From assembly GCA_035472475.1 (NCBI GenBank), contig DATIPA010000107.1, forward strand, positions 1 through 30,667: a stretch of DNA of 30,667 nucleotides. The letters are read 5' to 3'. The DNA comes from JAFAXD01 sp035472475 (GTDB taxonomy: Bacteria; Pseudomonadota; Alphaproteobacteria; Rhizobiales; Xanthobacteraceae). The position numbers and the translations under genes are program-made. The notes under the pieces were generated by a model. That model was not told the DNA's origin. It made no database searches and saw nothing but the letters and a program-made list of their open reading frames with translations. Positions 1-7,971 of the stretch are shown piece after piece (position 1 is the stretch's first letter; each line of letters begins with the position of its first letter).

Positions 1-2
1 TC

Positions 3-353
3 GCCGAGTCGATCGCCCAGCAGCTCGAGCGCCGCGTCGCGTTTCGCCGCGCCATGAAGCGGGCGGTGCAATCGGCGATGCGGCTCGGCGCCGAGGGGAT
101 CCGGATCAATTGCTCGGGGCGGCTCGGCGGCGCCGAAATCGCGCGCATGGAGTGGTATCGCGAAGGACGCGTGCCGCTGCACACACTGCGCGCCGACGTC
201 GACTATGGCACCGCGACCGCGTTCACGACCTATGGCACCTGCGGCGTCAAGGTCTGGATCTTCAAGGGCGAGATCCTCGAGCACGATCCGATGGCCCAGG
301 ACAAGCGGATGGCCGAAGGCGAAGCCGGCCGGCCGCGCCGCGACGTCGCCTGA
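3..353 (+). CDS. rpsC: 30S ribosomal protein S3, C-terminal part (gene cut by window start)
   Basis: The reading frame is open from base 3 and gives the last 116 residues of S3; the start and the KH domain lie upstream of the window. The visible part is the S3 C-terminal domain, with the characteristic 'INCSGRLGGAEIAR' segment followed by 'DVDYGTATAFTTYG' and 'GVKVWIFKGE'. S3 binds the 16S rRNA head near the mRNA entry channel of the small subunit. It sits 36 bases before rplP, the standard S10-operon order. The short charged tail after 'KGEILEHD' is normal for alphaproteobacteria. Identification is firm; only the length is incomplete. Confidence 0.97.
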   Translation, partial: AESIAQQLERRVAFRRAMKRAVQSAMRLGAEGIRINCSGRLGGAEIARMEWYREGRVPLHTLRADVDYGTATAFTTYGTCGVKVWIFKGEILEHDPMAQDKRMAEGEAGRPRRDVA

Positions 354-389
354 TCGGCGCCGGGACCTGATTAGGAAAGAGAGACTGCC

Positions 390-803
390 ATGCTGCAACC
401 GATGCGCACCAAGTTTCGCAAGGCGCACAAGGGCCGGATCAAGGGGGCCGCGACCAGCGCGACCAACCTCGATTTCGGCGAGTATGGCCTCAAGGCGATG
501 GAGCCCGACCGCGTCACCGCCCGCCAGATCGAGGCGGCGCGCCGCGCGCTCACCCGCCACATGAAGCGCGCCGGGCGAGTCTGGATCAGGATGTATCCGG
601 ACGTGCCGGTGTCGAAGAAGCCGCTGGAAGTGCGCATGGGCTCCGGCAAGGGCGCGCCGGAGTTCTGGGTCGCGCGCATCAAGCCGGGCCGCATTCTGTT
701 CGAGGTCGACGGCGTTTCGCAGCAGGTCGCCCGCGAAGCGCTGGCGCTCGCCGCCGCCAAGCTGCCGATCAAGACGCGGTTCGTCCAACGCATCGCGGAG
801 TAG
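390..803 (+). CDS. rplP: 50S ribosomal protein L16
   Basis: This 137-residue protein has the usual length for L16. It begins 'MLQPMRTKFRKAHKGRIKG' and has the basic segment 'RVWIRMYPDVPVSKKPLEVR' followed by 'GSGKGAPEFWVARIKPGRIL', both typical of L16. L16 organises the A-site tRNA region of 23S rRNA. A purine-rich stretch (GGAAAGAGAG) lies just before the ATG at 390 and serves as ribosome-binding site. It is flanked by rpsC and rpmC as in the S10 operon; the next gene starts 4 bases after its stop, suggesting coupled translation. Confidence 0.98.
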   Translation: MLQPMRTKFRKAHKGRIKGAATSATNLDFGEYGLKAMEPDRVTARQIEAARRALTRHMKRAGRVWIRMYPDVPVSKKPLEVRMGSGKGAPEFWVARIKPGRILFEVDGVSQQVAREALALAAAKLPIKTRFVQRIAE

Positions 804-807
804 AGAG

Positions 808-1008
808 ATGATCAAGCCTGACGACCTGCGCGCGATGACCGTGGACCAGCTCGACGACGAGCTTTTGCGGCTCAAGAAGGAGCAGTTCAACCTGCGCTTC
901 CAGCGCGCCACCGGTCAGCTCGAGAACAGCTCGCGCGTGCGCGTCGTGCGGCGCGACATCGCCCGGGTCAAGACGATTGCGCAGCAGAAGCGCGCGAAGT
1001 CGAAGTAA
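808..1008 (+). CDS. rpmC: 50S ribosomal protein L29
   Basis: A 66-residue protein with the L29 core 'KKEQFNLRFQRATGQLEN' followed by 'RVRVVRRDIARVKTI', which form the two long antiparallel helices of this family. L29 sits at the peptide exit tunnel of the large subunit, near the docking site for signal recognition particle and trigger factor. The start ATG at 808 follows the L16 stop by only 4 bases, with AGAG immediately before it. The position between L16 and S17 is the canonical one. Confidence 0.97.
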   Translation: MIKPDDLRAMTVDQLDDELLRLKKEQFNLRFQRATGQLENSSRVRVVRRDIARVKTIAQQKRAKSK

Positions 1009-1018
1009 GGAGAGTTTA

Positions 1019-1264
1019 ATGCCCAAGCGCATGCTGCAGGGAACGGTTGTGAGCTCGACGCCGAAGAAGACGGTGGTCGTGCGCGTCGAGCGGCGTTTCA
1101 CGCACCCGGTGCTCAAGAAGACCGTGCGCCAGGCCAAGAAATACTACGCTCACGATGAGCAGGACGAATATTCGGTCGGCGACATCGTGTGGATCGAAGA
1201 GCATCGCCCGCTGTCCAAGCTCAAGCGCTGGGCGGTCGTGCGCGGCGAGAAGAAGGCGAAGTAA
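1019..1264 (+). CDS. rpsQ: 30S ribosomal protein S17
   Basis: An 81-residue OB-fold protein starting 'MPKRMLQGTVVSSTPKKTVV', with 'HPVLKKTVRQAKKYYAHDE' and the final 'VGDIVWIEEHRPLSKLKRW'; these are typical S17 blocks. The open frame extends upstream to 977, but the ATG at 1019 is the right start: it follows the L29 stop and a GGAGAG ribosome-binding site, and gives the normal N-terminus. S17 binds 16S rRNA early in small-subunit assembly. Confidence 0.97.
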   Translation: MPKRMLQGTVVSSTPKKTVVVRVERRFTHPVLKKTVRQAKKYYAHDEQDEYSVGDIVWIEEHRPLSKLKRWAVVRGEKKAK

Positions 1265-1301
1265 GCGCGACTCGCGCCGTCGACAAGAAACGAGGCCCAG
1301 T

Positions 1302-1670
1302 ATGATCCAGATGCAGACCAACCTCGACGTGGCGGATAATTCCGGCGCGCGCCGCGTCATGTGCATCAAGGTGCTGGGCGGCTCCAAGCGTAAGTATGCG
1401 ACCGTGGGCGACGTCATCGTGGTCTCGGTCAAGGAGGCGATCCCGCGCGGCCGCGTGAAGAAGGGCGACGTGATGAAGGCGGTGGTGGTGCGGGTGGCCA
1501 AGGACATCCGGCGCCCCGACGGCTCGATCATCCGCTTCGACCGCAACGCGGCGGTGTTGATCACCCCGCAGATGGAGCCGGTCGGGACCCGCATCTTCGG
1601 GCCGGTGCCGCGCGAGCTGCGCGCCAAGAACCACATGAAGATCATTTCGCTCGCCCCGGAGGTACTGTGA
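1302..1670 (+). CDS. rplN: 50S ribosomal protein L14
   Basis: A 122-residue protein, the standard bacterial L14 length. It contains 'DNSGARRVMCIKVLGGS' near the N-terminus and 'RIFGPVPRELRAKNHMKI' near the C-terminus, both diagnostic. L14 forms part of the inter-subunit bridge with 16S rRNA. The frame is open further upstream to 1155, but that stretch overlaps rpsQ and is not L14-like, so the ATG at 1302 is chosen. Its stop TGA overlaps the start ATG of rplX by one base (TGATG), a sign of translational coupling. Confidence 0.98.
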   Translation: MIQMQTNLDVADNSGARRVMCIKVLGGSKRKYATVGDVIVVSVKEAIPRGRVKKGDVMKAVVVRVAKDIRRPDGSIIRFDRNAAVLITPQMEPVGTRIFGPVPRELRAKNHMKIISLAPEVL

Positions 1671-1987
1671 TGGCCGCGAGGATTCGCAAGGGCGACAAGG
1701 TCGTGGTGCTGACCGGGCGCGACCGCGGGCGCACCGGTGAGGTGATCGAGGTTCGGCCGGCCGAGGGACGCGCGCTGGTGCGCGGCGTCAATATGGTCAA
1801 GCGTCACCAGAAGCAGTCCGCGCAGCAGGAAGGCGGGATCATCTCCAAGGAATCGCCGATCCACCTTTCCAATATCGCCTATGCGGATCCCAAGGACGGC
1901 AAGGCGACGCGCATCGGGTTCAAGGTCCTGGCCGACGGCAAGAAGATACGGATCGCCAAACGTTCGGGAGCTGTGATCGATGGCTGA
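1670..1987 (+). CDS. rplX: 50S ribosomal protein L24
   Basis: A 105-residue protein with an N-terminal KOW motif ('KGDKVVVLTGRDRGRTGEV', about residues 6-24) and the L24 block 'VNMVKRHQKQSAQQEGGI'. L24 is an assembly initiator that binds the 5' end of 23S rRNA and lies beside the exit tunnel. The ATG shares its A with the L14 stop. A GTG one codon upstream is possible but less likely. The gene overlaps the start of rplE by 8 bases, so these three genes are probably translated in a coupled manner. Confidence 0.97.
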   Translation: MAARIRKGDKVVVLTGRDRGRTGEVIEVRPAEGRALVRGVNMVKRHQKQSAQQEGGIISKESPIHLSNIAYADPKDGKATRIGFKVLADGKKIRIAKRSGAVIDG

Positions 1988-2531
1988 CCTGCAACCGCGC
2001 CTGAAGGCGCAATACGACAGCACCATCCGGTCGAAGCTCACCGAGCAGTTCGGCTACAGCAATCGCCTGCAAGTGCCGGCGCTCGAAAAGGTCGTCGTCA
2101 ACATGGGCATCGGCGAGGCCGTCAACGACCGCAAGAAGGTCGACAACGCGGCCGCCGATCTCGCGCTCATCACCGGCCAGAAAGCGATCGTGACCAAGTC
2201 GCGCAAGTCGATCGCCACCTACAAGCTGCGCGAGGGCCAGGCGATCGGCTGCAAGGTCACGCTGCGCAAGACGCGCATGTACGAGTTCATCGACCGGCTG
2301 ATCAACATCGCGCTGCCGCGGGTGCGCGACTTCCGCGGCCTCAACCCGAAAAGCTTCGACGGCCGTGGCAACTACACGCTCGGCATCCGCGAACACATCG
2401 TGTTTCCGGAGATCGACTACGACAAGGTCACCGACATCTGGGGCATGGACATCACGGTCTGCACGACGGCGCGCAGCGACGACGAGGCGCGCGCGCTGCT
2501 GACGGCTTTCAATTTCCCGTTCCGGCAGTGA
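1980..2531 (+). CDS. rplE: 50S ribosomal protein L5
   Basis: A 183-residue protein of normal L5 length. Recognisable blocks are 'VVVNMGIGEAVNDRK', 'KSIATYKLREGQAIGCKVTL' and 'IREHIVFPEIDYDKV'. L5 binds 5S rRNA and contacts the P-site tRNA elbow in the central protuberance. The start lies inside the last codons of rplX (8-base overlap). Gene order rplX-rplE-rpsN-rpsH is that of the spc operon. Nothing unusual was seen. Confidence 0.98.
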   Translation: MADLQPRLKAQYDSTIRSKLTEQFGYSNRLQVPALEKVVVNMGIGEAVNDRKKVDNAAADLALITGQKAIVTKSRKSIATYKLREGQAIGCKVTLRKTRMYEFIDRLINIALPRVRDFRGLNPKSFDGRGNYTLGIREHIVFPEIDYDKVTDIWGMDITVCTTARSDDEARALLTAFNFPFRQ

Positions 2532-2572
2532 GGCGCAAGGCGTCCTCAAACGCGGAAACCTAGGAGACGTGG

Positions 2573-2878
2573 ATGGCGAAGAAGAGTTCGATTGAGAAGA
2601 ACGCACGGCGGCGCAAGATGGCGAAGTCGTTGAGCGGCCGTCGGGCTCGCCTGAAGGCGATTGCCGGCGACAAGACCAAGCCGATGGAGGAGCGGTTCGC
2701 GGCCTCGCTCAAGCTCGCGCAATTGCCGCGCAACTCCTCGGCCACCCGCATTCGCAATCGCTGCGAGGTGACCGGTCGGCCGCGCGCGTACTACCGCAAG
2801 TTGAAGCTCAGTCGCATCGCGCTGCGCGAGCTCGGCGCCAAGGGGCTCATCCCCGGCCTCGTGAAGTCGAGCTGGTGA
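2573..2878 (+). CDS. rpsN: 30S ribosomal protein S14 (long, zinc-free type)
   Basis: A 101-residue S14, the long form found in most proteobacteria. It has the C-terminal signature 'RIRNRCEVTGRPRAYYRK' and lacks the CxxC...CxxC zinc ribbon of the short form. S14 sits in the head of the small subunit and is a late assembly protein. A TAGGAGA sequence precedes the ATG at 2573. It is followed 10 bases later by rpsH. Confidence 0.97.
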   Translation: MAKKSSIEKNARRRKMAKSLSGRRARLKAIAGDKTKPMEERFAASLKLAQLPRNSSATRIRNRCEVTGRPRAYYRKLKLSRIALRELGAKGLIPGLVKSSW

Positions 2879-2888
2879 GGAGGTCGGC

Positions 2889-3287
2889 ATGGCTGTGAAC
2901 GATCCCATCGGCGACCTGATCACACGCATTCGCAACGCGCAGGCGCGTAACAAGCCCAAGGTCTCGACCCCCGGGTCGCACCTGCGGGTGCGCGTGCTCG
3001 ACGTGCTCAAGAGCGAGGGCTACATCCGCGGCTACGCCAGCGTCGAGCATAGCGACGGCCGCTCCGAGCTCGAGATCGAGCTGAAATATTTCGACGGCGC
3101 GCCGGTGATCCGCGCGATCGAGCGGGTGTCGAAACCCGGCCGCCGGGTCTATGCGTCGGTGAGGAATCTGCCGCGCATCAACAACGGTCTGGGCGTGGCC
3201 ATTGTCTCGACGCCGAAAGGCGTGATGGCCGATCACGAGGCGCGCGACGCCAACGTGGGCGGCGAGATTCTGTGTACGGTGTTCTGA
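2889..3287 (+). CDS. rpsH: 30S ribosomal protein S8
   Basis: A 132-residue protein beginning 'MAVNDPIGDLITRIRNAQAR', with the C-terminal S8 signature around 'GLGVAIVSTPKGVMADHEA' and ending 'GGEILCTVF'. S8 binds helix 21 of 16S rRNA; in E. coli it is also the translational repressor of the spc operon. No S8-binding-like structure near rplE was resolved here. A GAGGAGG sequence overlapping the end of rpsN acts as ribosome-binding site. Confidence 0.98.
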   Translation: MAVNDPIGDLITRIRNAQARNKPKVSTPGSHLRVRVLDVLKSEGYIRGYASVEHSDGRSELEIELKYFDGAPVIRAIERVSKPGRRVYASVRNLPRINNGLGVAIVSTPKGVMADHEARDANVGGEILCTVF

Positions 3288-3298
3288 GCGAGGACGAG

Positions 3299-3832
3299 AT
3301 GTCACGCATCGGCAAGCGAGCGGTCGCCGTCCCGTCCGGCGTGACCGCCACGGTCGAGGGCCAGACGGTGAAGGTGAAGGGGCCGAAGGGCGCCCTGCAG
3401 GTCGTGCTGCCCGACGAGATCGTCGCCAAGATGGAGAGCGGCGCCGTCAAGGTCGATCCGCGCGGCGAGACCGACCGTGGGCGCGCCATGTGGGGGACGT
3501 CGCGCACGCTGGTCGCCAATCTGGTTACCGGCGTCACCAAGGGCTTCGAAACCAAGCTCGAGATCAGCGGCGTCGGCTATCGCGCGGCGGTGCAGGGCAA
3601 GAACCTGCAGATTGCGCTCGGCTACAGCCATGACATCGTCTTTGCGATCCCGGAGGGCATCGCGATCGCGACGCCGAAGCCGACCGAGATCGTCGTCACC
3701 GGTATCGACAAGCAGAAGGTCGGGCAGGTGGCGGCGGAGATCCGTGCGTTCCGCAGGCCCGAGCCGTACAAGGGTAAGGGCGTGAAATATGCGGGCGAAT
3801 TCATCTTCCGCAAGGAAGGCAAGAAGAAGTAG
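3299..3832 (+). CDS. rplF: 50S ribosomal protein L6
   Basis: A 177-residue protein starting 'MSRIGKRAVAVPSGVTATV', with the second-domain signature 'PEPYKGKGVKYAGEFIFRKE' at the C-terminus. The two repeated L6 domains are both present. The frame is open back to 3272, inside rpsH, but ATG 3299 is the standard start and follows a GAGCGAGGACG stretch. L6 lies at the base of the L7/L12 stalk near the sarcin-ricin loop. Confidence 0.98.
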   Translation: MSRIGKRAVAVPSGVTATVEGQTVKVKGPKGALQVVLPDEIVAKMESGAVKVDPRGETDRGRAMWGTSRTLVANLVTGVTKGFETKLEISGVGYRAAVQGKNLQIALGYSHDIVFAIPEGIAIATPKPTEIVVTGIDKQKVGQVAAEIRAFRRPEPYKGKGVKYAGEFIFRKEGKKK

Positions 3833-3841
3833 GAACCCGCC

Positions 3842-4201
3842 ATGGCCGATTCCAAGAAACAGGCGGAGCGCCGCAAGGCCCGGGTGCGCGGCGCCATCAA
3901 GGCGGTGAGCGGTCGCGCACGCCTCTCAGTGTTTCGCTCCTCCAGGCACATCTACGCGCAGGTGATCGACGATCGCAAAGGCGAGACCCTGGTCTCGGCG
4001 TCCTCGGTCGAAAAGGATATGCGCGGCGGTCTCAAGACCGGCGCCGACATGGCGGCGGCCAAGGCGGTCGGCAAGCTGCTCGCAGAGCGCGCCGCGTCCA
4101 AGGGGATAACCGAACTGGTGTTTGATCGCGGCAGCTATCGCTTTCACGGCCGCGTCAAGGCGCTGGCCGACGCCGCGCGCGAAGGTGGATTGAAGTTTTA
4201 A
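3842..4201 (+). CDS. rplR: 50S ribosomal protein L18
   Basis: A 119-residue protein with the L18 blocks 'RLSVFRSSRHIYAQVIDD' and 'ELVFDRGSYRFHGRVKAL', ending 'ADAAREGGLKF' as L18 almost always does. L18 binds 5S rRNA together with L5 and L25. The start ATG at 3842 lies 9 bases after the L6 stop. Length and order are normal. Confidence 0.98.
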   Translation: MADSKKQAERRKARVRGAIKAVSGRARLSVFRSSRHIYAQVIDDRKGETLVSASSVEKDMRGGLKTGADMAAAKAVGKLLAERAASKGITELVFDRGSYRFHGRVKALADAAREGGLKF

Positions 4202-4248
4202 CCAATGGGCCAGTGCCCGTTACAGGATTGACCGGACAGGATCGACAC

Positions 4249-4821
4249 ATGGGACGAGCACCACGTGAGCGCGAAAGGGTTCGCGAGAAGGATGAGCGGG
4301 ACAGCGAGTTCACCGACAAGCTGGTCCACATCAACCGCGTCGCCAAGGTGGTGAAGGGCGGCCGGCGCTTCGGCTTTGCCGCGCTCGTCGTCGTCGGCGA
4401 TCAGAAGGGTCGCGTCGGGTTCGGTCACGGCAAGGCGCGCGAGGTTCCCGAAGCGATCCGCAAGGCGACGGATTCGGCGAAACGCAACCTCGTGCGCGTG
4501 CCGCTGCGCGAGGGCCGCACGTTGCATCACGACGTGCTCGGCCGCCACGGCGCTGGCAAGGTCTATCTGCGCGCCGCACCTCCCGGCACCGGCATCATCG
4601 CCGGCGGGCCGATGCGCGCCGTGTTCGAGACGCTGGGAATGCAGGACGTGGTCGCGAAATCGATCGGATCGTCGAATCCCTACAACATGGTGCGCGCCAC
4701 GTTCGATGCACTCAAGCACCAGGACAGCCCGCGTTCGGTCGCGGGTCGTCGCAACATCAAGGTGTCCGCGCTGCAGGCCCGCCGTCGCGACGGCGACGGC
4801 GAGCAGGCGGCGACCGAGTAA
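4249..4821 (+). CDS. rpsE: 30S ribosomal protein S5
   Basis: A 190-residue S5. The N-terminal double-stranded RNA-binding-like domain contains 'VKGGRRFGFAALVVVGD' and 'RVGFGHGKAREVPEAIRK'; the C-terminal domain contains 'AAPPGTGIIAGGPMRAV' and 'VAKSIGSSNPYNMVRATF'. S5 helps decoding accuracy and mRNA unwinding at the entry channel. A GTG at 4213 would add 12 residues, but ATG 4249 matches the family start. The arginine- and acid-rich end is a normal lineage-specific tail. Confidence 0.97.
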   Translation: MGRAPRERERVREKDERDSEFTDKLVHINRVAKVVKGGRRFGFAALVVVGDQKGRVGFGHGKAREVPEAIRKATDSAKRNLVRVPLREGRTLHHDVLGRHGAGKVYLRAAPPGTGIIAGGPMRAVFETLGMQDVVAKSIGSSNPYNMVRATFDALKHQDSPRSVAGRRNIKVSALQARRRDGDGEQAATE

Positions 4822-4844
4822 CGGCGAGGACGCACGGAGCGGCC

Positions 4845-5051
4845 ATGAGCAAGGCGACCAAGAGTGGCGGCAAGACGCTGCGGGTGGAGCAGATCGGCAG
4901 TCCGATCCGGCGCGAGCACACCCAGCGTGAGACCCTGATCGGGCTCCGGCTCAACCGGATCGGCCGCGTCGCCACATTGCCCGACACGCCCGCGATCCGC
5001 GGCATGATCGGAAAGGTGGCGCACCTGGTGCGGATGGTCGAGGGCAAGTGA
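4845..5051 (+). CDS. rpmD: 50S ribosomal protein L30
   Basis: A 68-residue protein with the L30 core 'QIGSPIRREHTQRETLIGL' and 'TPAIRGMIGKVAHLVRMV'. The N-terminal 'MSKATKSGGKTLRV' is slightly longer than in E. coli and common in alphaproteobacteria. L30 is a small exterior protein of the large subunit and lies between S5 and L15 in spc operons, as here. GGAGCGGCC precedes the ATG. Confidence 0.95.
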   Translation: MSKATKSGGKTLRVEQIGSPIRREHTQRETLIGLRLNRIGRVATLPDTPAIRGMIGKVAHLVRMVEGK

Positions 5052-5113
5052 ATCTAGTGTTTCGTCGCTGCGTGCTGCTGGAGCGTGCAACGGCGGACGG
5101 CAAGGAGACTGCG

Positions 5114-5887
5114 ATGAAGCTCAACCAGGTTGCCGACCGGCCAGGGGCCCGCAAGACTCGCCAGCGCATCGGCCGCGGCATCGGCTCCGGCGTGGGCAAG
5201 ACCGGCGGCCGCGGCGGCAAGGGTCAGACCGCGCGCTCGGGCGTGCGCATCAAGGGCTTCGAGGGCGGTCAGATGCCGTTGCACCGGCGTCTGCCCAAGC
5301 GCGGGTTCAACAACGTCTTCGCCAAAACGCTGCACGAGGTCAATCTCGGCCGGGTGCAGGCGGCGATCGATGCCGGCAAGCTGCATCTCGACGCCAGCGC
5401 CGAGGTCGACGCGGCGATGCTGGTCAATGCCGGCGTGCTGCGCCGTGCGCACGACGGCGTACGTCTGCTGGGTGACGGTGAAATCAAGGTCAAGGTGAAC
5501 TTCGTGGTCTACGGGGCGTCGAAATCCGCGATCGCGGCCGTTGAGAAGGCGGGCGGCAGCGTGAAAGTGCTCGCGCCCAAGCGCGAGGTACCCGCCGAGC
5601 CGAAGGGCAAGAACGCCAAGCGCCTCCTCGCGGAGGCGCGCGGCGAGAAGCCCAAGGGGCAGCCGGCGCCCGCTAAGGACGACGCCGCCAAGGGCGAGGC
5701 CGGCGAGAAGCCCAAGGGCGGAAAAGCAAAGGCGGAGGCGCCCGCCGGCGAGTCCAAAGCCGAGCGGCCGAAAGCCGAAAAACCCAAGGCTGATCAACAG
5801 GCTGAGAAGCCGGCCCCAAAAGGCGACAAAAAGCCTCAGGCGCAGACCAAGGGTGGCAAGGGCGACAAGAGTAAAGGCGCCGAGTGA
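5114..5887 (+). CDS. rplO: 50S ribosomal protein L15 with long low-complexity C-terminal extension
   Basis: Residues 1 to about 157 are a complete L15: the glycine/arginine-rich start ('GRGIGSGVGKTGGRGGKGQ'), 'GFEGGQMPLHRRLPKRGF', and the C-terminal globular part ending 'AGGSVKVLAPKR'. L15 normally ends about here (roughly 145-165 residues). This protein continues for about 100 more residues made almost only of K, A, E, P, G, Q and D, with repeated GEKPKG, KAE and EKP units. The frame stays open with no sign of a frameshift before the stop at 5885-5887. ATG 5114 is preferred over an upstream start at 5048 because of the AAGGAGA site and the standard N-terminus. L15 is a late 50S assembly protein. 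Confidence 0.96.
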   Translation: MKLNQVADRPGARKTRQRIGRGIGSGVGKTGGRGGKGQTARSGVRIKGFEGGQMPLHRRLPKRGFNNVFAKTLHEVNLGRVQAAIDAGKLHLDASAEVDAAMLVNAGVLRRAHDGVRLLGDGEIKVKVNFVVYGASKSAIAAVEKAGGSVKVLAPKREVPAEPKGKNAKRLLAEARGEKPKGQPAPAKDDAAKGEAGEKPKGGKAKAEAPAGESKAERPKAEKPKADQQAEKPAPKGDKKPQAQTKGGKGDKSKGAE

Positions 5888-5970
5888 TCCCTATATTGTC
5901 ATAGCCTTGCTGGGGTGACTGATCGGGCAAGGCGACGCACTCAATCGCGGCGCATATCGGAGCCAAGGGC

Positions 5971-7302
5971 ATGGTCTCGGCAGCGGAACAATTGGCGGCC
6001 AATCTCAATTTCTCGGCGCTTGCCAAAGCCGAGGAACTGAAGACTCGCATCTGGTTCACGCTCGGGGCACTGCTGGTTTATCGGCTCGGCACCTACATCC
6101 CGCTGCCCGGCATCGATCCCGCGGCCTGGGACCAGATTTTCAAAAGTCAGGCCGGCGGCATCCTCGGCATGTTCAACATGTTCTCCGGCGGCGGCATCCA
6201 CCGGATGGCGATCTTTGCCCTCAACATCATGCCGTACATATCGGCCTCGATCATCATTCAGCTGATGACGACGGTCTCGCCGACGCTCGAGCAGCTCAAG
6301 AAGGAGGGCGAGGCGGGCCGCAAGCTGATGAACCAGTACACCCGCTATCTGACGGTGGTGCTGGCGGCATTCCAGGCCTACGGCATCGCGGTCGGACTCG
6401 AGAGCGCCGGTCAGGCGGTTGCCGATCCCGGCTTAATGTTCCGCATTTCGACGGTGATTACGCTCACCGGCGGGACCGTATTCCTGATGTGGCTTGGCGA
6501 GCAGGTGACCTCGCGCGGCATCGGCAACGGTATTTCGCTGATCATTTTGTCCGGCATCGTCGCCGAGCTGCCGTCGGCGATCGCCAACATGCTGGAACTC
6601 GGCCGTCAGGGCGCGCTCTCCACCGGCCTGATTCTGATCGTCATCGTGATGGCGGTCGGGGTGATCGCGTTCATCGTGTTCATGGAGCGCGCCCAGCGCC
6701 GGCTGCTGATCCAATATCCCAAGCGTCAGGTCGGCAACCGCATGTTCGAGGGCCAGTCCTCCCACCTGCCGCTCAAGCTCAACACGTCCGGCGTCATCCC
6801 GCCGATCTTCGCATCGTCGCTGCTGCTGTTGCCGACCACGGTCGCGAACTTCAACGCCGGACAATTGCCGGATTGGATGAGCGCCGTCACGACGCAGCTC
6901 AGTCACGGCCGTCCGCTGTTCCTGGTGCTCTACGTCGGTCTGATCATTTTCTTTGCGTTCTTCTATACGGCGGTCGTGTTCAATCCGACCGAGACCGCCG
7001 AAAATCTGAAAAAGCACGGCGGCTTCATTCCCGGGATCCGTCCGGGCGAACGCACCGCCGAATACATCGATTATGTGCTCTCCCGCATTACGGTCGTCGG
7101 CGCCGCCTATCTGGCGCTGGTCTGCCTCATCCCCGAAATCCTGATCTCCTATGCGGCGGTGCCGTTCTATTTCGGCGGCACGTCGCTGCTGATCGTGGTC
7201 AGCGTCACCATGGATACGGTTGCGCAGATTCAGGGCTATCTGCTGGCGCACCAATATGAAGGTTTGATCAAGAAATCGAAATTGAGGGGGAGACGCAGAT
7301 GA
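5971..7302 (+). CDS. secY: Sec translocase channel subunit SecY
   Basis: A 443-residue polytopic inner-membrane protein of normal SecY length with about ten hydrophobic segments. Family blocks include 'GGIHRMAIFALNIMPYI' after TM1-2, 'NGISLIILSGIVAELP', 'KLNTSGVIPPIFASSLL', 'NPTETAENLKKHGGFIPGI' and the cytosolic C-terminus 'GYLLAHQYEGLIKK'. With SecE and SecG it forms the protein-conducting channel for preprotein export and membrane insertion. It lies 83 bases after rplO and overlaps adk by 4 bases (ATGA), so SecY and Adk are probably translated from one message. Confidence 0.98.
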   Translation: MVSAAEQLAANLNFSALAKAEELKTRIWFTLGALLVYRLGTYIPLPGIDPAAWDQIFKSQAGGILGMFNMFSGGGIHRMAIFALNIMPYISASIIIQLMTTVSPTLEQLKKEGEAGRKLMNQYTRYLTVVLAAFQAYGIAVGLESAGQAVADPGLMFRISTVITLTGGTVFLMWLGEQVTSRGIGNGISLIILSGIVAELPSAIANMLELGRQGALSTGLILIVIVMAVGVIAFIVFMERAQRRLLIQYPKRQVGNRMFEGQSSHLPLKLNTSGVIPPIFASSLLLLPTTVANFNAGQLPDWMSAVTTQLSHGRPLFLVLYVGLIIFFAFFYTAVVFNPTETAENLKKHGGFIPGIRPGERTAEYIDYVLSRITVVGAAYLALVCLIPEILISYAAVPFYFGGTSLLIVVSVTMDTVAQIQGYLLAHQYEGLIKKSKLRGRRR

Positions 7303-7916
7303 GGCTGATCCTGCTTGGTCCGCCGGGGGCCGGAAAGGGTACGCAGGCTTCCAATCTCGTCAAAAAATATGGAATAGTTCAGCTCTCCACCGGCGACCTG
7401 TTGCGCTCCGCCGGTGCCGCCGGAACGCCGGTCGGTCTGCATGCCAAGGAGATCATGGCGCGCGGCGAGCTCGTGCCCGACGACATCGTCGTCGAAATCG
7501 TCGCCGATCGCATCTCCCAGCCCGACGCCAAGAACGGCTTTATCCTCGACGGCTTCCCGCGCACGGTGCCGCAGGCCGAGGCGCTCGACCGCATGCTGCA
7601 TAACAAGAAGCTCGACCTCGACGCGGTCATCGAGCTCAAGGTTGACGAAAACATTCTGCTCAAGCGCATCGAAAAGCGCGTTGCCGAGATGGCGGCGCGC
7701 GGCGAAGCGCTGCGGGCTGACGATAACGCCGCGGCGCTGCACAAGCGGCTCGAGGCCTATCGGGCGCAGACCGCGCCGCTGATCGCGTTCTACGCCGACA
7801 AGGGCACGTTGCAGACCGTGGACGGCATGGCCGGGATCGACGACGTCGCCAAGGCGATCGAGCAGGTCCTGGCGGAGCAGGAGCAAGCTGGCGCGCGGCA
7901 GCGCGCAGCGCGCTGA
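7299..7916 (+). CDS. adk: Adenylate kinase (short-LID type)
   Basis: A 205-residue enzyme that interconverts AMP + ATP and 2 ADP in the cytosol. The P-loop 'GPPGAGKGTQ' is at residues 7-16, 'STGDLLR' around 30-36 binds AMP, and 'DGFPRT' is at 84-89. Between about 123 and 150 the LID is only a short segment with no cysteines, so this is the short, zinc-free variant rather than the long form of E. coli. The C-terminus is slightly extended and alanine/arginine-rich. It overlaps secY by 4 bases. Confidence 0.97.
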   Translation: MRLILLGPPGAGKGTQASNLVKKYGIVQLSTGDLLRSAGAAGTPVGLHAKEIMARGELVPDDIVVEIVADRISQPDAKNGFILDGFPRTVPQAEALDRMLHNKKLDLDAVIELKVDENILLKRIEKRVAEMAARGEALRADDNAAALHKRLEAYRAQTAPLIAFYADKGTLQTVDGMAGIDDVAKAIEQVLAEQEQAGARQRAAR

Positions 7917-7942
7917 AATCGTTGAATATGCTGTGATGGAGG

Positions 7943-7971
7943 TTGACGGGCCGGGGTGGAATCCGTAAATA
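7943..7971 (+). promoter_or_regulatory. Candidate sigma-70-type promoter for rpsM-rpsK-rpoA-rplQ
   Basis: In the 195-base gap between adk and rpsM there is TTGACG (7943-7948), a 17-base spacer and TAAATA (7966-7971). The -35 box matches the consensus at five of six positions; the -10 is weaker. It would give a leader of about 135 bases before rpsM, which could carry autoregulation by a ribosomal protein. This is inference from sequence only. Confidence 0.35.

Noticed and set aside
1016..2041. Long minus-strand open frame opposite rpsQ-rplN-rplX
   Set aside because: It mirrors the codon positions of well-identified ribosomal genes in GC-rich DNA, has no family resemblance and is a shadow frame.
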